From NCBI GenBank assembly GCA_030612965.1, contig JAUWMW010000093.1, positions 1-8,264 on the forward strand: a stretch of DNA of 8,264 nt. The letters are read 5' to 3'. Below are positions 1-6,472 of the stretch, in pieces. This stretch comes from a bacterium (GTDB lineage Bacteria; Zixibacteria; MSB-5A5; GN15; FEB-12). The notes beneath the pieces are model-generated. The model had not been told where the DNA came from and did not search any database. It saw only the letters and a list, made by a program, of their open reading frames with translations. How positions within the stretch are numbered: the stretch's first letter is position 1; each line of letters starts with the position of its first letter. Position numbers and translations under genes: made by a program.

Positions 1-1430
1 GCCGGCCGGGCGTGGTCACCGCCGGAAGGGTCAACCGGTATCCATCCGTAGCTCGGCAAATAGACCTCCACCCAGCGGTGGAAGACGTTGTCGTAGGAAG
101 CGTCGTCGCCGCGAACCGTCACCGCGCCGACATACCGAGCGGGCAGCCCGGCAGCGCGACACATGGCTATGTACACGAAACTGTACTCGGAGCAGGAGCC
201 GTTGCCGCGCGCGAGCACGGTGGGGGCGATATTCCAGCCGCCTGCCAGTTCGTATTCCAGTTTGTCGATCAGGTACTCAAATATCTTGCGGGCGATCCAG
301 TAGGGATTGGTGTCATCACCGACGGCCTCCTTGACGCCGTTCTGAATAACCGGGTCGGTGATGGAGAACTTGGTGTCGTCCACCAGGTATCTGTCTCGAA
401 TTTCGCCGGGAATGTTTTCTAACCTGCCCACCTTCCCCGGAAACACGAAGTAGCGCGTCTTGTACAGGTCGATGTCAGCCGTCATGGTAACGGTGGCGAA
501 TTCGGCCGGTCCCAGGTTCTCGAACACAAAGTGCGCCACCTTCTGACCCCACTGATCGGACTGGAAGTCTTTCGGGACGGGTTCAAACATCGGCTCGCCG
601 AGCAAGTCCTGGGTGTCACGGCTCTCCGGCACGGCCAGGTAAACGTCAAGGTTTTTGACCGTGTCGGGGCCGAAATTACGCACCTGGTGGGTGAATTCGA
701 GTGACTGTCGTTTCACGTCGGAGCGCACGAAGGGGGCGTCATCCTCGATTCGGAGTTGGTAGATGCGGTCGGTCTGATAGTCAACATTCCAGAGGCTTTC
801 ACCGTCAAAAGCAAGACCCCAGGTGTGCGGCGCCGGAGAATCGAAACAGACAATAACAGAGCCGTGGTCGACCGTCACCATGTAGATCATGTTCCTGGAC
901 CGATCGGATACCCAGAGGTACGTGCCGTCGAAGCACAAACCGCATGGACTGCCGGCCGGCGACGGTATTGATTTGATCGTGGTGCCGTCTTCGGGACTGA
1001 TCTGATGCAGTTCATCGCCCCTGGCATCGGCGATCCAGAGATACTCGCCGTCCCAGGCAAGTCCGGTTGGGTCGCTCACCGGGCAGTAGATCGTCCGTTC
1101 CACTATCTGTGTCTTCGGGTTGATGCGGTAGATCGATTCCTCTTCGGCATCGACGCACCACAGGGCCGATCCATCCCAGGTGAGACCGCGAGGAACATAA
1201 CCCGGCGCCGGAAACGAACCCAGAACGGCGCCATCCTTCGCGTTTATCTTGTAGATCATATCCGACTTGCGGTCGACATTCCACAGATGCTTACCGTCGT
1301 AAGCCAGTCCCTGAGGACAGACATGTGGTGATGAAATCGATCTGAGGGTGTCGCCGACGGCGGCCGAACAGGGGTTGCCGGTCAGCATTACTGCCACCAG
1401 AGTCGCGAGAATCAAACAGAGAAAACGCAT
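1..1430 (-). CDS. Secreted beta-propeller / transglutaminase-like protein (3' end outside window)
   Basis: The frame stays open from an ATG at 1430 to the left edge (476 codons, no stop), so the C-terminus is missing. The start is fixed by an AAGGAGG ribosome site (1436-1442) 5 nt upstream. Residues 1-24 look like a signal peptide (hydrophobic 4-17, CSA before a likely cleavage site), so export is expected. Residues about 38-228 hold five repeats of the pattern G-L-x-x-D-G-x-x-L-W-x-x-D, starting at 41, 82, 123, 164 and 205, exactly 41 residues apart, like NHL/YVTN-type propeller blades. Residues about 235-340 look like a beta-sandwich linker. Residues about 375-476 match the transglutaminase-like fold: Cys413 in GSCSEYS, His451 in FHRWVEVYLP and Asp467 in VDPSGG form the expected Cys-His-Asp triad. 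Such domains are usually cysteine proteases or amidases rather than true crosslinkers; the substrate is unknown. The gene diverges from thyX. Confidence 0.9.
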   Translation of the reverse strand, partial: MRFLCLILATLVAVMLTGNPCSAAVGDTLRSISSPHVCPQGLAYDGKHLWNVDRKSDMIYKINAKDGAVLGSFPAPGYVPRGLTWDGSALWCVDAEEESIYRINPKTQIVERTIYCPVSDPTGLAWDGEYLWIADARGDELHQISPEDGTTIKSIPSPAGSPCGLCFDGTYLWVSDRSRNMIYMVTVDHGSVIVCFDSPAPHTWGLAFDGESLWNVDYQTDRIYQLRIEDDAPFVRSDVKRQSLEFTHQVRNFGPDTVKNLDVYLAVPESRDTQDLLGEPMFEPVPKDFQSDQWGQKVAHFVFENLGPAEFATVTMTADIDLYKTRYFVFPGKVGRLENIPGEIRDRYLVDDTKFSITDPVIQNGVKEAVGDDTNPYWIARKIFEYLIDKLEYELAGGWNIAPTVLARGNGSCSEYSFVYIAMCRAAGLPARYVGAVTVRGDDASYDNVFHRWVEVYLPSYGWIPVDPSGGDHARP

Positions 1431-1435
1431 CAGAA

Positions 1436-1442
1436 CCTCCTT
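1436..1442 (-). promoter_or_regulatory. Ribosome binding site AAGGAGG
   Basis: A near-perfect Shine-Dalgarno lies 5 nt before the ATG at 1430. It decides the start of the propeller/transglutaminase gene, whose frame has other in-frame ATG codons downstream. Confidence 0.75.
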
Positions 1443-1464
1443 GCTTTGTTGCTACCTCAAGCCA

Positions 1465-1493
1465 ATTATGCCGCAACGATCACATTAAAGCAA
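1465..1493 (-). promoter_or_regulatory. Sigma70-like promoter of the propeller/transglutaminase gene
   Basis: On the minus strand a TTGCTT -35 (1488-1493) and a CATAAT -10 (1465-1470, five of six consensus bases) are separated by 17 bp. Transcription would start near 1458, giving a leader of roughly 28 nt that contains the strong AAGGAGG ribosome site. An 8-bp inverted repeat (TTGTTGCT at 1446-1453, AGCAACAA at 1489-1496) brackets the promoter and could be an operator, though this is only inferred from position. Confidence 0.55.
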
Positions 1494-1500
1494 CAATCAA

Positions 1501-1690
1501 GTAGGGTGGGTCCGTCTTCGAACCCGCCATCCGATATCTGTCGGTAGCCGCGCCCGGATGGCGGGCACGCAGGCAAGCCTGTCCTTTGCGCTTCGTGCGC
1601 CTTACCTCTATGCCTCTCACTGAACGCCGTTGGATTTCATCGGCACCGCGAGAATGGATCACCCCCAAACCAGTTTGAGGGTGCCACCCA
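1501..1690. repeat. Palindrome-rich intergenic block
   Basis: This block between the divergent genes has no convincing coding frame. It contains a perfect 11-bp inverted repeat, CCCGCCATCCG (1523-1533) and CGGATGGCGGG (1555-1565), with a 21-nt spacer. It also contains a compact hairpin, CACCCCCAAAC (1660-1670) and GTTTGAGGGTG (1673-1683), with one mismatch and a 2-nt centre. A small CAGGC-AA-GCCTG palindrome lies near 1573-1584. The ends carry GGGTGG in opposite orientation (about 1504-1509 and 1684-1689). Together this looks like a dispersed intergenic repeat (REP- or MITE-like). Multiple copies cannot be shown from one window. Confidence 0.5.
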
Positions 1691-1726
1691 CAAGCATCGC
1701 AACGCTCTACGATCTTAACAAAGTGG

Positions 1727-1755
1727 TTGTCCGCGCCACTCAGCGTTCATATATT
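1727..1755 (+). promoter_or_regulatory. Possible thyX promoter
   Basis: TTGTCC (1727-1732) and TATATT (1750-1755) are separated by 17 bp. A transcript would start near 1762, only about 5 nt before the ATG at 1767, so thyX may be translated from a nearly leaderless mRNA. This agrees with the lack of any Shine-Dalgarno before either candidate start. The -35 is a weak match. Confidence 0.35.
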
Positions 1756-1766
1756 TGACTGAAACC

Positions 1767-2633
1767 ATGGAGGTCCGATTGGCGCATTCGCATATTCAGC
1801 AGGCAGACGAACTACTCGACAAGCAGTTCGACGTGCTCGATCACGGTTTCGTGCGGTTGGTCGACTATATGGGTTCCGACGCCGCAATCGTGCAGGCGGC
1901 GCGGGTAAGCTACGGCGAGGGCACCAAAAAGACCTCCGAGGATCGCGGCCTGATCCGCTACCTGATGCGCCACCGCCACACCAGTCCGTTTGAGATGGTG
2001 GAGTTCAAGTTTCATGTCAAGCTGCCGATTTTTGTTGCTCGTCAATGGATCCGTCACCGCACCGCTAACGTCAACGAACTCTCCGGCCGCTACTCGATCA
2101 TGAAGGAGGAGTTTTACGTTCCCTCAGACGACGACATCCGCCGCCAGTCCGAAGTCAATAAACAGGGGCGTTCCGACGAGTTGGCGCCGGAGGCGCTTCG
2201 GCAACGGTTGGTAGAAAACCTCAATGAGTCGCAGCGCGGCGCGTACGAGAGCTACCACGGTTTCGTCGATGATGGCCTGGCCCGCGAACTGGCGCGGATC
2301 AGTCTGCCTTTGTCACTCTACACCGAGTGGTACTGGAAAATCGACCTGCACAATCTGTTTCATTTTCTGAAGCTGCGGCTGGATGCACACGCCCAGTTAG
2401 AGATTCGCAAGTACGCTCGTGTCATGGCCGACATGGTCAAGATCGTCTGCCCGATGGCGTACGAGGCTTTTGAGGACTTCGTGCTCAACAGCGTTTCCTT
2501 CTCCGGCCCGGAACTGTCGGTGCTCAAAGAGTCGCTCGCGACCTTCGTTCCGACTAAGGACGAACTGGTATCTCAGGGTTTGTCCAAAGGCGAGGCTGCG
2601 GAATTACTGGAAAAGCTGAAGCGGTTCCGGTAA
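1767..2633 (+). CDS. thyX: Flavin-dependent thymidylate synthase ThyX
   Basis: ThyX makes dTMP from dUMP in the cytoplasm, using methylenetetrahydrofolate as carbon donor and FAD with NADPH as reductant; it replaces ThyA. The signature RHRx7S is present as RHRTANVNELSGRY (counting from the TTG at 1755: Arg100, His101, Arg102, Ser110). The upstream HTSPFE (75-80) and the helical core ARISLP...DLHNLFHFLKLR...AQLEIRKYA (180-221) are also typical of the family. The protein is 288 residues from ATG 1767 or 292 from TTG 1755, somewhat long because of a C-terminal tail (about 255-292) with a charged helix. Neither start has a ribosome site; ATG 1767 is preferred because a candidate -10 overlaps the TTG. 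It appears to be a single-gene unit, convergent with the kinase operon on its right. Confidence 0.96.
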   Translation: MEVRLAHSHIQQADELLDKQFDVLDHGFVRLVDYMGSDAAIVQAARVSYGEGTKKTSEDRGLIRYLMRHRHTSPFEMVEFKFHVKLPIFVARQWIRHRTANVNELSGRYSIMKEEFYVPSDDDIRRQSEVNKQGRSDELAPEALRQRLVENLNESQRGAYESYHGFVDDGLARELARISLPLSLYTEWYWKIDLHNLFHFLKLRLDAHAQLEIRKYARVMADMVKIVCPMAYEAFEDFVLNSVSFSGPELSVLKESLATFVPTKDELVSQGLSKGEAAELLEKLKRFR

Positions 2634-2685
2634 GGGTGAGGGGCTAAACCGAGTATTACCTACTGCTACCCCACCAAGACCGAAC

Positions 2686-2699
2686 AGGCTGTGTCATAA
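2686..2699. repeat. Solo copy of the MITE terminal sequence
   Basis: AGGCTGTGTCATAA here matches 12 of 14 positions of AGGCTGTCCCATAA at 2802-2815, the left end of the MITE-like element, in the same orientation 116 bp away. No matching opposite end is found before 2801, so it looks like the remnant end of an older, decayed copy. Confidence 0.4.
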
Positions 2700-2709
2700 A
2701 GCCGTTTCG

Positions 2710-2767
2710 CCTTCCAAGAACCCATGATATTGTGCGCGGCAGACCTCCCGGTCTGCCCGTTGGAAGG
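2710..2767. repeat. Nested double palindrome downstream of thyX
   Basis: The inner perfect hairpin is GGCAGACC (2738-2745), loop TCCC, GGTCTGCC (2750-2757). It sits inside an outer perfect 8-bp inverted repeat, CCTTCCAA (2710-2717) and TTGGAAGG (2760-2767). There is no T-run after it on either strand, so it is not a classic intrinsic terminator. Its place between convergent genes would still let it block or stabilise 3' ends. It may equally be a REP-like dispersed repeat. Confidence 0.55.
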
Positions 2768-2800
2768 ACGTATCCAAGGTAATCAAGGGGCAGACGAGGA

Positions 2801-2972
2801 GAGGCTGTCCCATAAGTGCATGTTCCGGTGGTTCCTTCGACATCCATAGGAGGTCGTGAGAACCGCCGGTTCCTTAAGCGTACTCTCCGCAACCGTTTGG
2901 AAAGATCGCCGGGTCACAATCTCGACTGCGTCGATCTCGGGACCCGGCGAAACGAACTTTTGGTACAGCCTC
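2801..2972. mobile_element. MITE-like element, 172 bp, with TIRs and 4-bp target duplication
   Basis: The left end GAGGCTGTCCCATAAG (2801-2816) and the reverse complement of the right end CTTTTGGTACAGCCTC (2957-2972) agree at 14 of 16 positions. AGGA flanks both sides directly (2797-2800 and 2973-2976), as expected for a target-site duplication. There is no transposase and no credible reading frame, so it would depend on an enzyme supplied elsewhere. Two internal stem-loops are present: 2825-2834 with 2860-2869 (10 bp including one G-U in RNA) and 2907-2915 with 2941-2949 (9 bp, perfect), each with a 25-nt spacer. Ends beginning GAGGCTGT with A/T-rich inner positions recall some insertion-sequence families, but I cannot assign one. 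Confidence 0.7.
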
Positions 2973-3026
2973 AGGACGTCTGCCGCCCACGAAATGCGCG
3001 AAGCGCGAAAGAGTGGCTTGCCGCCC

Positions 3027-3530
3027 CTACCTCTTGTACCCGATCTTCCGCAAGAACTCCATACGTTCCTTCTTGTGGTCTTCGGTCTCGATACCGGCCG
3101 GCGTCTCACCGTCGACCACCCCCAGCACCCCGCGGCCCTGCTGTGTTTCAGCCACGATTACCTGAAGCGGGTTGGCCGTGGCGCAGAAGATCCGGCACAC
3201 TTCCGGAACGTTCTTGATTTGGTTGAGGACGTTGATCGGGAAGCCATCGCGCAGGTAGATGAAGAAACTGTGTCCGCAGCCGACGTCGAAGGCCGCTTTG
3301 GCGGCCATCTCGATCAGGTCCTCGTCGTTGCCGTCGGTACGGATCAATCGTTGCTGGGATGCTTCACAAAAAGCGATGCCGAACTTCAACGTCGGCGATG
3401 ACGTCACCAGAGTTTCGTAAAGATCCTCGACCGTCTTGATAAAGTGCGTCATTCCGAATATCACGTTGGCGTCGGAAGGTATCTCCACCGGCACCACCTT
3501 GGTCCTGAAGTTTCCGTCAATGTTCGCCAT
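3027..3530 (-). CDS. Adenosine-specific kinase family protein (COG1839)
   Basis: The 167-residue product matches the small archaeal/bacterial adenosine-specific kinase family (PF04008) along its whole length. Family-type blocks are THFIKTVEDLYE (28-39), FGIAFCEAS (50-58), RTDGNDE (64-70), GHSFF (86-90) and the long FPINVLNQIKNVPEVCRIFCATANP stretch (97-121), followed by AETQQGRGVLGVVDG (127-141). The kinase name comes from a structure and binding assays on an archaeal member; the physiological role in bacteria is poorly established. It is cytoplasmic, with no signal peptide. The start at 3530 is supported by GAGGAG at 3535-3540 and by family length; the longer frame up to 3677 is rejected. 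It overlaps the preceding gene by 14 nt, so translation is probably coupled. It is the last gene of a three-gene operon. Confidence 0.93.
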   Translation of the reverse strand: MANIDGNFRTKVVPVEIPSDANVIFGMTHFIKTVEDLYETLVTSSPTLKFGIAFCEASQQRLIRTDGNDEDLIEMAAKAAFDVGCGHSFFIYLRDGFPINVLNQIKNVPEVCRIFCATANPLQVIVAETQQGRGVLGVVDGETPAGIETEDHKKERMEFLRKIGYKR

Positions 3531-4329
3531 GGTTCTCCTCGAATAAGGCGCTATCGATACCAGTGTTGATCTGCGGATTGCGGTAGTACTCGGTACCGGC
3601 GAATTTCGCGCCGATAAAAAACAAGGTTTTGCCCCGGCCCGCGATGTCAAACTGTCGCGGCAACCAGTAACCATCAAGGGTAGGACCGAACCGAACCGTC
3701 ATGTCCAACTGCTTCATTTTGAACATGATGCTGCTGATGAGCTTGGCCAGCGTGAAGTCAACCCGCACCAGTTGGAACGACTCGGCGTCAAAGTAGTAAT
3801 CACCGTGTATGTGTTGAGTGTCCTTTTCTTTGGACCGCACTCGGAAATGATGACAGGTGCGACCTTCGATAGAATCCTCCGGCACACCCTCGTAGATGAT
3901 GTCATAGTGCGCTGCCTGGTCCGGGTAAAACGGGGTCAGCATCGGCCAGGAGATATCTTTTGACTTGCGTTTGATCTTCTTCTCTTTACGCTCCACCGCT
4001 TCCTTCTCGGTAGCCTCAGCGTCCTGCAACTCACCGTCCTCATAGAACTCGAGGTATTCTTCATACAGGAGAACCGTGTCGGGAAGATACTTGATATAGG
4101 TCTTCTTGACGATCCGAACCTTCTGATGGAACTCACCGTCGCCTCCGGTCTCGCCTTCAATGTACTCGGCGTCGAAAACTATATCCTGTATCTGCTCGCG
4201 CTGTCGATTGTCGACTGAGAGAATCGTTTCAACCAGCGCCTGCGGATCGATAGCATCGGACTGGGCGGCGGCTGAACCGGCAGCGCCCATGACCGCCACA
4301 CAGATCGCCGGCACTGTTACACGTCTCAT
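3517..4329 (-). CDS. Secreted LolA-like (outer-membrane lipoprotein-sorting type) protein
   Basis: This is a 270-residue protein with a clear signal peptide (MRR, hydrophobic 5-19, AAA-Q cleavage near 22-23), so it is exported. The mature part reads like the LolA/LolB-type half-barrel: a helix at 30-50 with ETILSVDNRQREQIQDI, then alternating beta strands with many Tyr and Asp, including DTVLLYEEY (84-92), YEGVPEDSIEGRTCHHFRV (146-164), GDYYFDAESFQLVRVDF (176-192) and DGYWLPRQFDIAG (219-231). The last two motif types, a 'D-x-x-S/T-x-x-L-v-r' strand and 'G-Y-W-L-P', are frequent in this fold. A highly charged Glu/Lys segment (107-125) is an insertion. It starts 2 nt after the HEAT-cyclophilin stop and has GAGGAAGG at 4336-4343 as ribosome site. 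A role in lipid or lipoprotein handling in the periplasm is inferred from fold resemblance only. Confidence 0.85.
   Translation of the reverse strand: MRRVTVPAICVAVMGAAGSAAAQSDAIDPQALVETILSVDNRQREQIQDIVFDAEYIEGETGGDGEFHQKVRIVKKTYIKYLPDTVLLYEEYLEFYEDGELQDAEATEKEAVERKEKKIKRKSKDISWPMLTPFYPDQAAHYDIIYEGVPEDSIEGRTCHHFRVRSKEKDTQHIHGDYYFDAESFQLVRVDFTLAKLISSIMFKMKQLDMTVRFGPTLDGYWLPRQFDIAGRGKTLFFIGAKFAGTEYYRNPQINTGIDSALFEENHGEH
3535..3540 (-). promoter_or_regulatory. Ribosome site GAGGAG inside the upstream gene
   Basis: It lies 4 nt before the ATG at 3530 and within the last codons of the LolA-like gene. It fixes the kinase start and supports translational coupling across the 14-nt overlap. Confidence 0.65.
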
Positions 4330-4331
4330 GA

Positions 4332-6323
4332 TCAGCCTTCCTCGATTATGATTTTCTCAATGACGTCGCCTCGGACTATCTGATCAACGACCTCCATCCC
4401 CGCCGTCACCTGGCCAAATACAGTGTAGCGCGCTTCCAGGTGAGGCTGCGGTGACACCGTGATGAAGAACTGCGAGCCGCCGGTGTCCTTACCGGACGTG
4501 GCCACACCGACCGTGCCGCGGAGATACGGCTCGGACGAATACTCGCATCGGATCATGTACGGCGGGCCGCCACAACCATCGCCTCTGGGGTCGCCACCCT
4601 GCACCACGAAGTTCGGCACCACACGATGAAATACGAGTCCCTCGTAAAAGCCGCTCTCGGCCAGCTCGATGAAATTCAGCACGGTGAGCGGGGCGACATC
4701 AAAGAACAACTCCATCTCAACCTCACCCTTGTTAGTGGTGATAATCGCGTATGGGTTGGGCTGGTACTTCTCGAATCCCCGCTGGATGTCCCTGATTTTG
4801 ATACGAGTGGGCGCCGGTGGCACCACGCGGAAGCGGTTTTCTCCCAACAGGTCTTTGTAGATTATCGCCGCCTCACGTCTGACAATGTATTCAGGATCCA
4901 TCAGGGCGTTGATCAAGATGAGTGCGACGTCCGGGTCTTCCGGTGATTGTTCCAGAAAAGTGCGGGCTGTCTGTACCAGTGAGCGGCGCAGATCGACATC
5001 AATTGCTGTCGCCGTGGACATCATGCCGGTCAGTTGCGGCAGGTAGGCAATCAGTTTTTCACTTTGAATACAATCAATAGCCAGCCCCTGAATGACGCGA
5101 TCGGGATCGGCTAGCGCTTTCTTGAGGTAGTAGTCCTGGTTTGATTTGTCGATCTTATTGAGGCCATCAAAGGCGGCCGCGCGCACTATGGGATCGTCGT
5201 CGCTGAACAAACCGGCCAGCCGAGGGATAACATTCTTGTGGCCGACCAGAGCATACCCTTCGGCACTGGAGGCGCGAAGAAATGGATCGGGTTCGGCCGC
5301 CAGCGAATCCAGCAGGTTGACCGCCTTGTCCTTGCGCACGGCAGCCAGATAGATGGCAGCAGCAGCAACGACATTAGCCGACCGTTCCCGTTCGAGGAGT
5401 TCCCAGGTAGCGTCAACGGCCTGGCTGTTGTCCTGCTTTTGCAAGCCTCTGAACAGAGCCACCAGCAGCTTCTCATCCTGTTCGGTTTCTACTCTCTTAG
5501 CCAGTTGTGCCACGGCCTTCTTGTCTTTCTTCCGGCTCAACTCGGCGATTGCCTGGGCGACAACATTGTGGTTAGCGTCATTAAGTGACATCTGCAAAAG
5601 GTGATGGACTTTCGAGGATTCGCAGTAGCCCAGACCTCGGACGCACACCGCCCGCACGAACGGGTCGGGGTCGGCCAGGTTGTCGACAAAGAGATCGGTG
5701 GCCTGCTTGACCTCCATACGGGTCAGAGCAAAAAGACCTGCGGCTCGGACCAGTTCGTCTGATTCCTTGCTCAAATGAGCGATAAGCTGGGGCGCCTGGG
5801 ACTTGGCGTCGGCATTGTAAATCGCGTAGCAGGCGGCTTGGCGAACATCGGGTGACGGATGATCCAGAAACTCCGCCAGTCGTTCGGGGACTTGCGGCGT
5901 GGTGCTGTCAGCCAGTCGCCCCGCCGACGCGACCACTTTGGCGGCAGCCGAGGAGGGCAGGTCAAAAGCAACATCCAACAACGGCCCGGCGTAATCTGCC
6001 TGCCCCGTCAAACCCAGGGCGAAACCGGCGGTGGTAGCCAGATCGATCGATTCGTCGGACAGCATTGCAAACAGCAGCTTGGCTGCCTTCTCGCCGCCGA
6101 TACGGCCAACGGCTAAGGCGGCACGCGCGCGTACTTCCGGCGAGGGATCGTTGAGGTAGCCCTTGATTTCGTCGGAAAGGACACGGCGATCTTCGTCGTG
6201 AACGATCTCGGCTATCCGCTCTTCAATGCCTCGCTCTCTGAAGCGGTCGTAAAAGTAGTAGCCGACCACGGAAAACAGAGCTACGACGATAAGAACAAGT
6301 ACTGTCCTGAAAAACTTCTTCAT
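4332..6323 (-). CDS. Membrane-anchored HEAT-repeat / cyclophilin-type peptidyl-prolyl isomerase fusion
   Basis: This is a 663-residue protein. Residues 5-24 form one hydrophobic segment after MKKFF, so it is probably anchored in the inner membrane with the rest outside the cytoplasm, or is secreted. Residues about 38-495 are HEAT repeats or PBS-lyase-like helical pairs; recurring cores include DPSPEVRARAALAVGRIG (59-76), HPSPDVRQAACYAIY (155-169), DPDPFVRAVCVRGLGY (218-233), EPDPFLRASSAEGYALVG (344-361) and DDDPIVRAAAFDGL (375-388). Residues about 520-663 are a full cyclophilin domain: FHRVVPNFVVQGGDP (565-579, catalytic Arg567), GGSQFFIT (615-622) and YTVFGQV (633-639). Cyclophilins catalyse prolyl cis-trans isomerisation in protein folding. 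His628 stands where cyclophilin A has Trp121, as in many bacterial members. There is no ribosome site before the ATG. It is the first gene of the operon with the LolA-like protein and the kinase. Confidence 0.95.
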   Translation of the reverse strand: MKKFFRTVLVLIVVALFSVVGYYFYDRFRERGIEERIAEIVHDEDRRVLSDEIKGYLNDPSPEVRARAALAVGRIGGEKAAKLLFAMLSDESIDLATTAGFALGLTGQADYAGPLLDVAFDLPSSAAAKVVASAGRLADSTTPQVPERLAEFLDHPSPDVRQAACYAIYNADAKSQAPQLIAHLSKESDELVRAAGLFALTRMEVKQATDLFVDNLADPDPFVRAVCVRGLGYCESSKVHHLLQMSLNDANHNVVAQAIAELSRKKDKKAVAQLAKRVETEQDEKLLVALFRGLQKQDNSQAVDATWELLERERSANVVAAAAIYLAAVRKDKAVNLLDSLAAEPDPFLRASSAEGYALVGHKNVIPRLAGLFSDDDPIVRAAAFDGLNKIDKSNQDYYLKKALADPDRVIQGLAIDCIQSEKLIAYLPQLTGMMSTATAIDVDLRRSLVQTARTFLEQSPEDPDVALILINALMDPEYIVRREAAIIYKDLLGENRFRVVPPAPTRIKIRDIQRGFEKYQPNPYAIITTNKGEVEMELFFDVAPLTVLNFIELAESGFYEGLVFHRVVPNFVVQGGDPRGDGCGGPPYMIRCEYSSEPYLRGTVGVATSGKDTGGSQFFITVSPQPHLEARYTVFGQVTAGMEVVDQIVRGDVIEKIIIEEG

Positions 6324-6331
6324 AGACCGAA

Positions 6332-6360
6332 AATCTAGGCCGGGCCGCGATGGGCGTCAA
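6332..6360 (-). promoter_or_regulatory. Sigma70-like promoter of the HEAT-cyclophilin operon
   Basis: On the minus strand TTGACG (6355-6360, five of six) and TAGATT (6332-6337, four of six) are spaced by 17 bp, preceded by an A/T-rich TTTTATATA stretch. The predicted transcript start near 6325 is about 2 nt from the ATG at 6323, which implies a leaderless or nearly leaderless mRNA. This fits the missing Shine-Dalgarno. Confidence 0.55.
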
Positions 6361-6404
6361 TATATAAAACCGGCGGGGGAAAACGCCGCAGGTTCAGCAG
6401 GTCA

Positions 6405-6420
6405 GTCCGCCGCGGCGGAC
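6405..6420. repeat. 16-bp perfect palindrome
   Basis: GTCCGCCGCGGCGGAC is its own reverse complement, with no spacer. It lies in the 192-bp gap after tnaA and about 45 bp upstream of the -35 of the HEAT-cyclophilin promoter. GGTTC (6391-6395) and GAACC (6436-6440) add a weak outer inverted repeat. It could be an operator, part of a dispersed repeat or a 3'-end structure for tnaA. No T-run follows it. Confidence 0.5.
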
Positions 6421-6472
6421 CTTCGGCGAACGCAGGAACCAGTGGAACATACAATTGCGACATAGCCTGTCC

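Noticed and set aside
12..1331. Plus-strand frames at the left edge
   Set aside because: They are antisense to the propeller/transglutaminase gene, whose frame is open for 476 codons with clear motifs and a ribosome site.
1480..1668. 62-codon minus-strand frame in the thyX upstream region
   Set aside because: It translates across palindromic repeat DNA, is rich in Arg and shows no family resemblance.
2996..3007. GCGCGAAGCGCG as a terminator for the kinase operon
   Set aside because: The stem is only about 4 bp and no T-run follows on the minus strand.
2783..3109. Minus-strand 108-codon frame through the MITE region
   Set aside because: It overlaps the kinase 3' end in another frame and runs through inverted repeats; the sequence is not protein-like.
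2816..3401. Plus-strand frames antisense to the kinase
   Set aside because: They are shadows of the conserved kinase gene and have no ribosome site or recognisable domain.
3027..3677. Longer 216-residue version of the kinase starting at 3677
   Set aside because: The first 49 residues are the out-of-frame shadow of the LolA-like gene, and the family starts near MANID, where a GAGGAG site is found.
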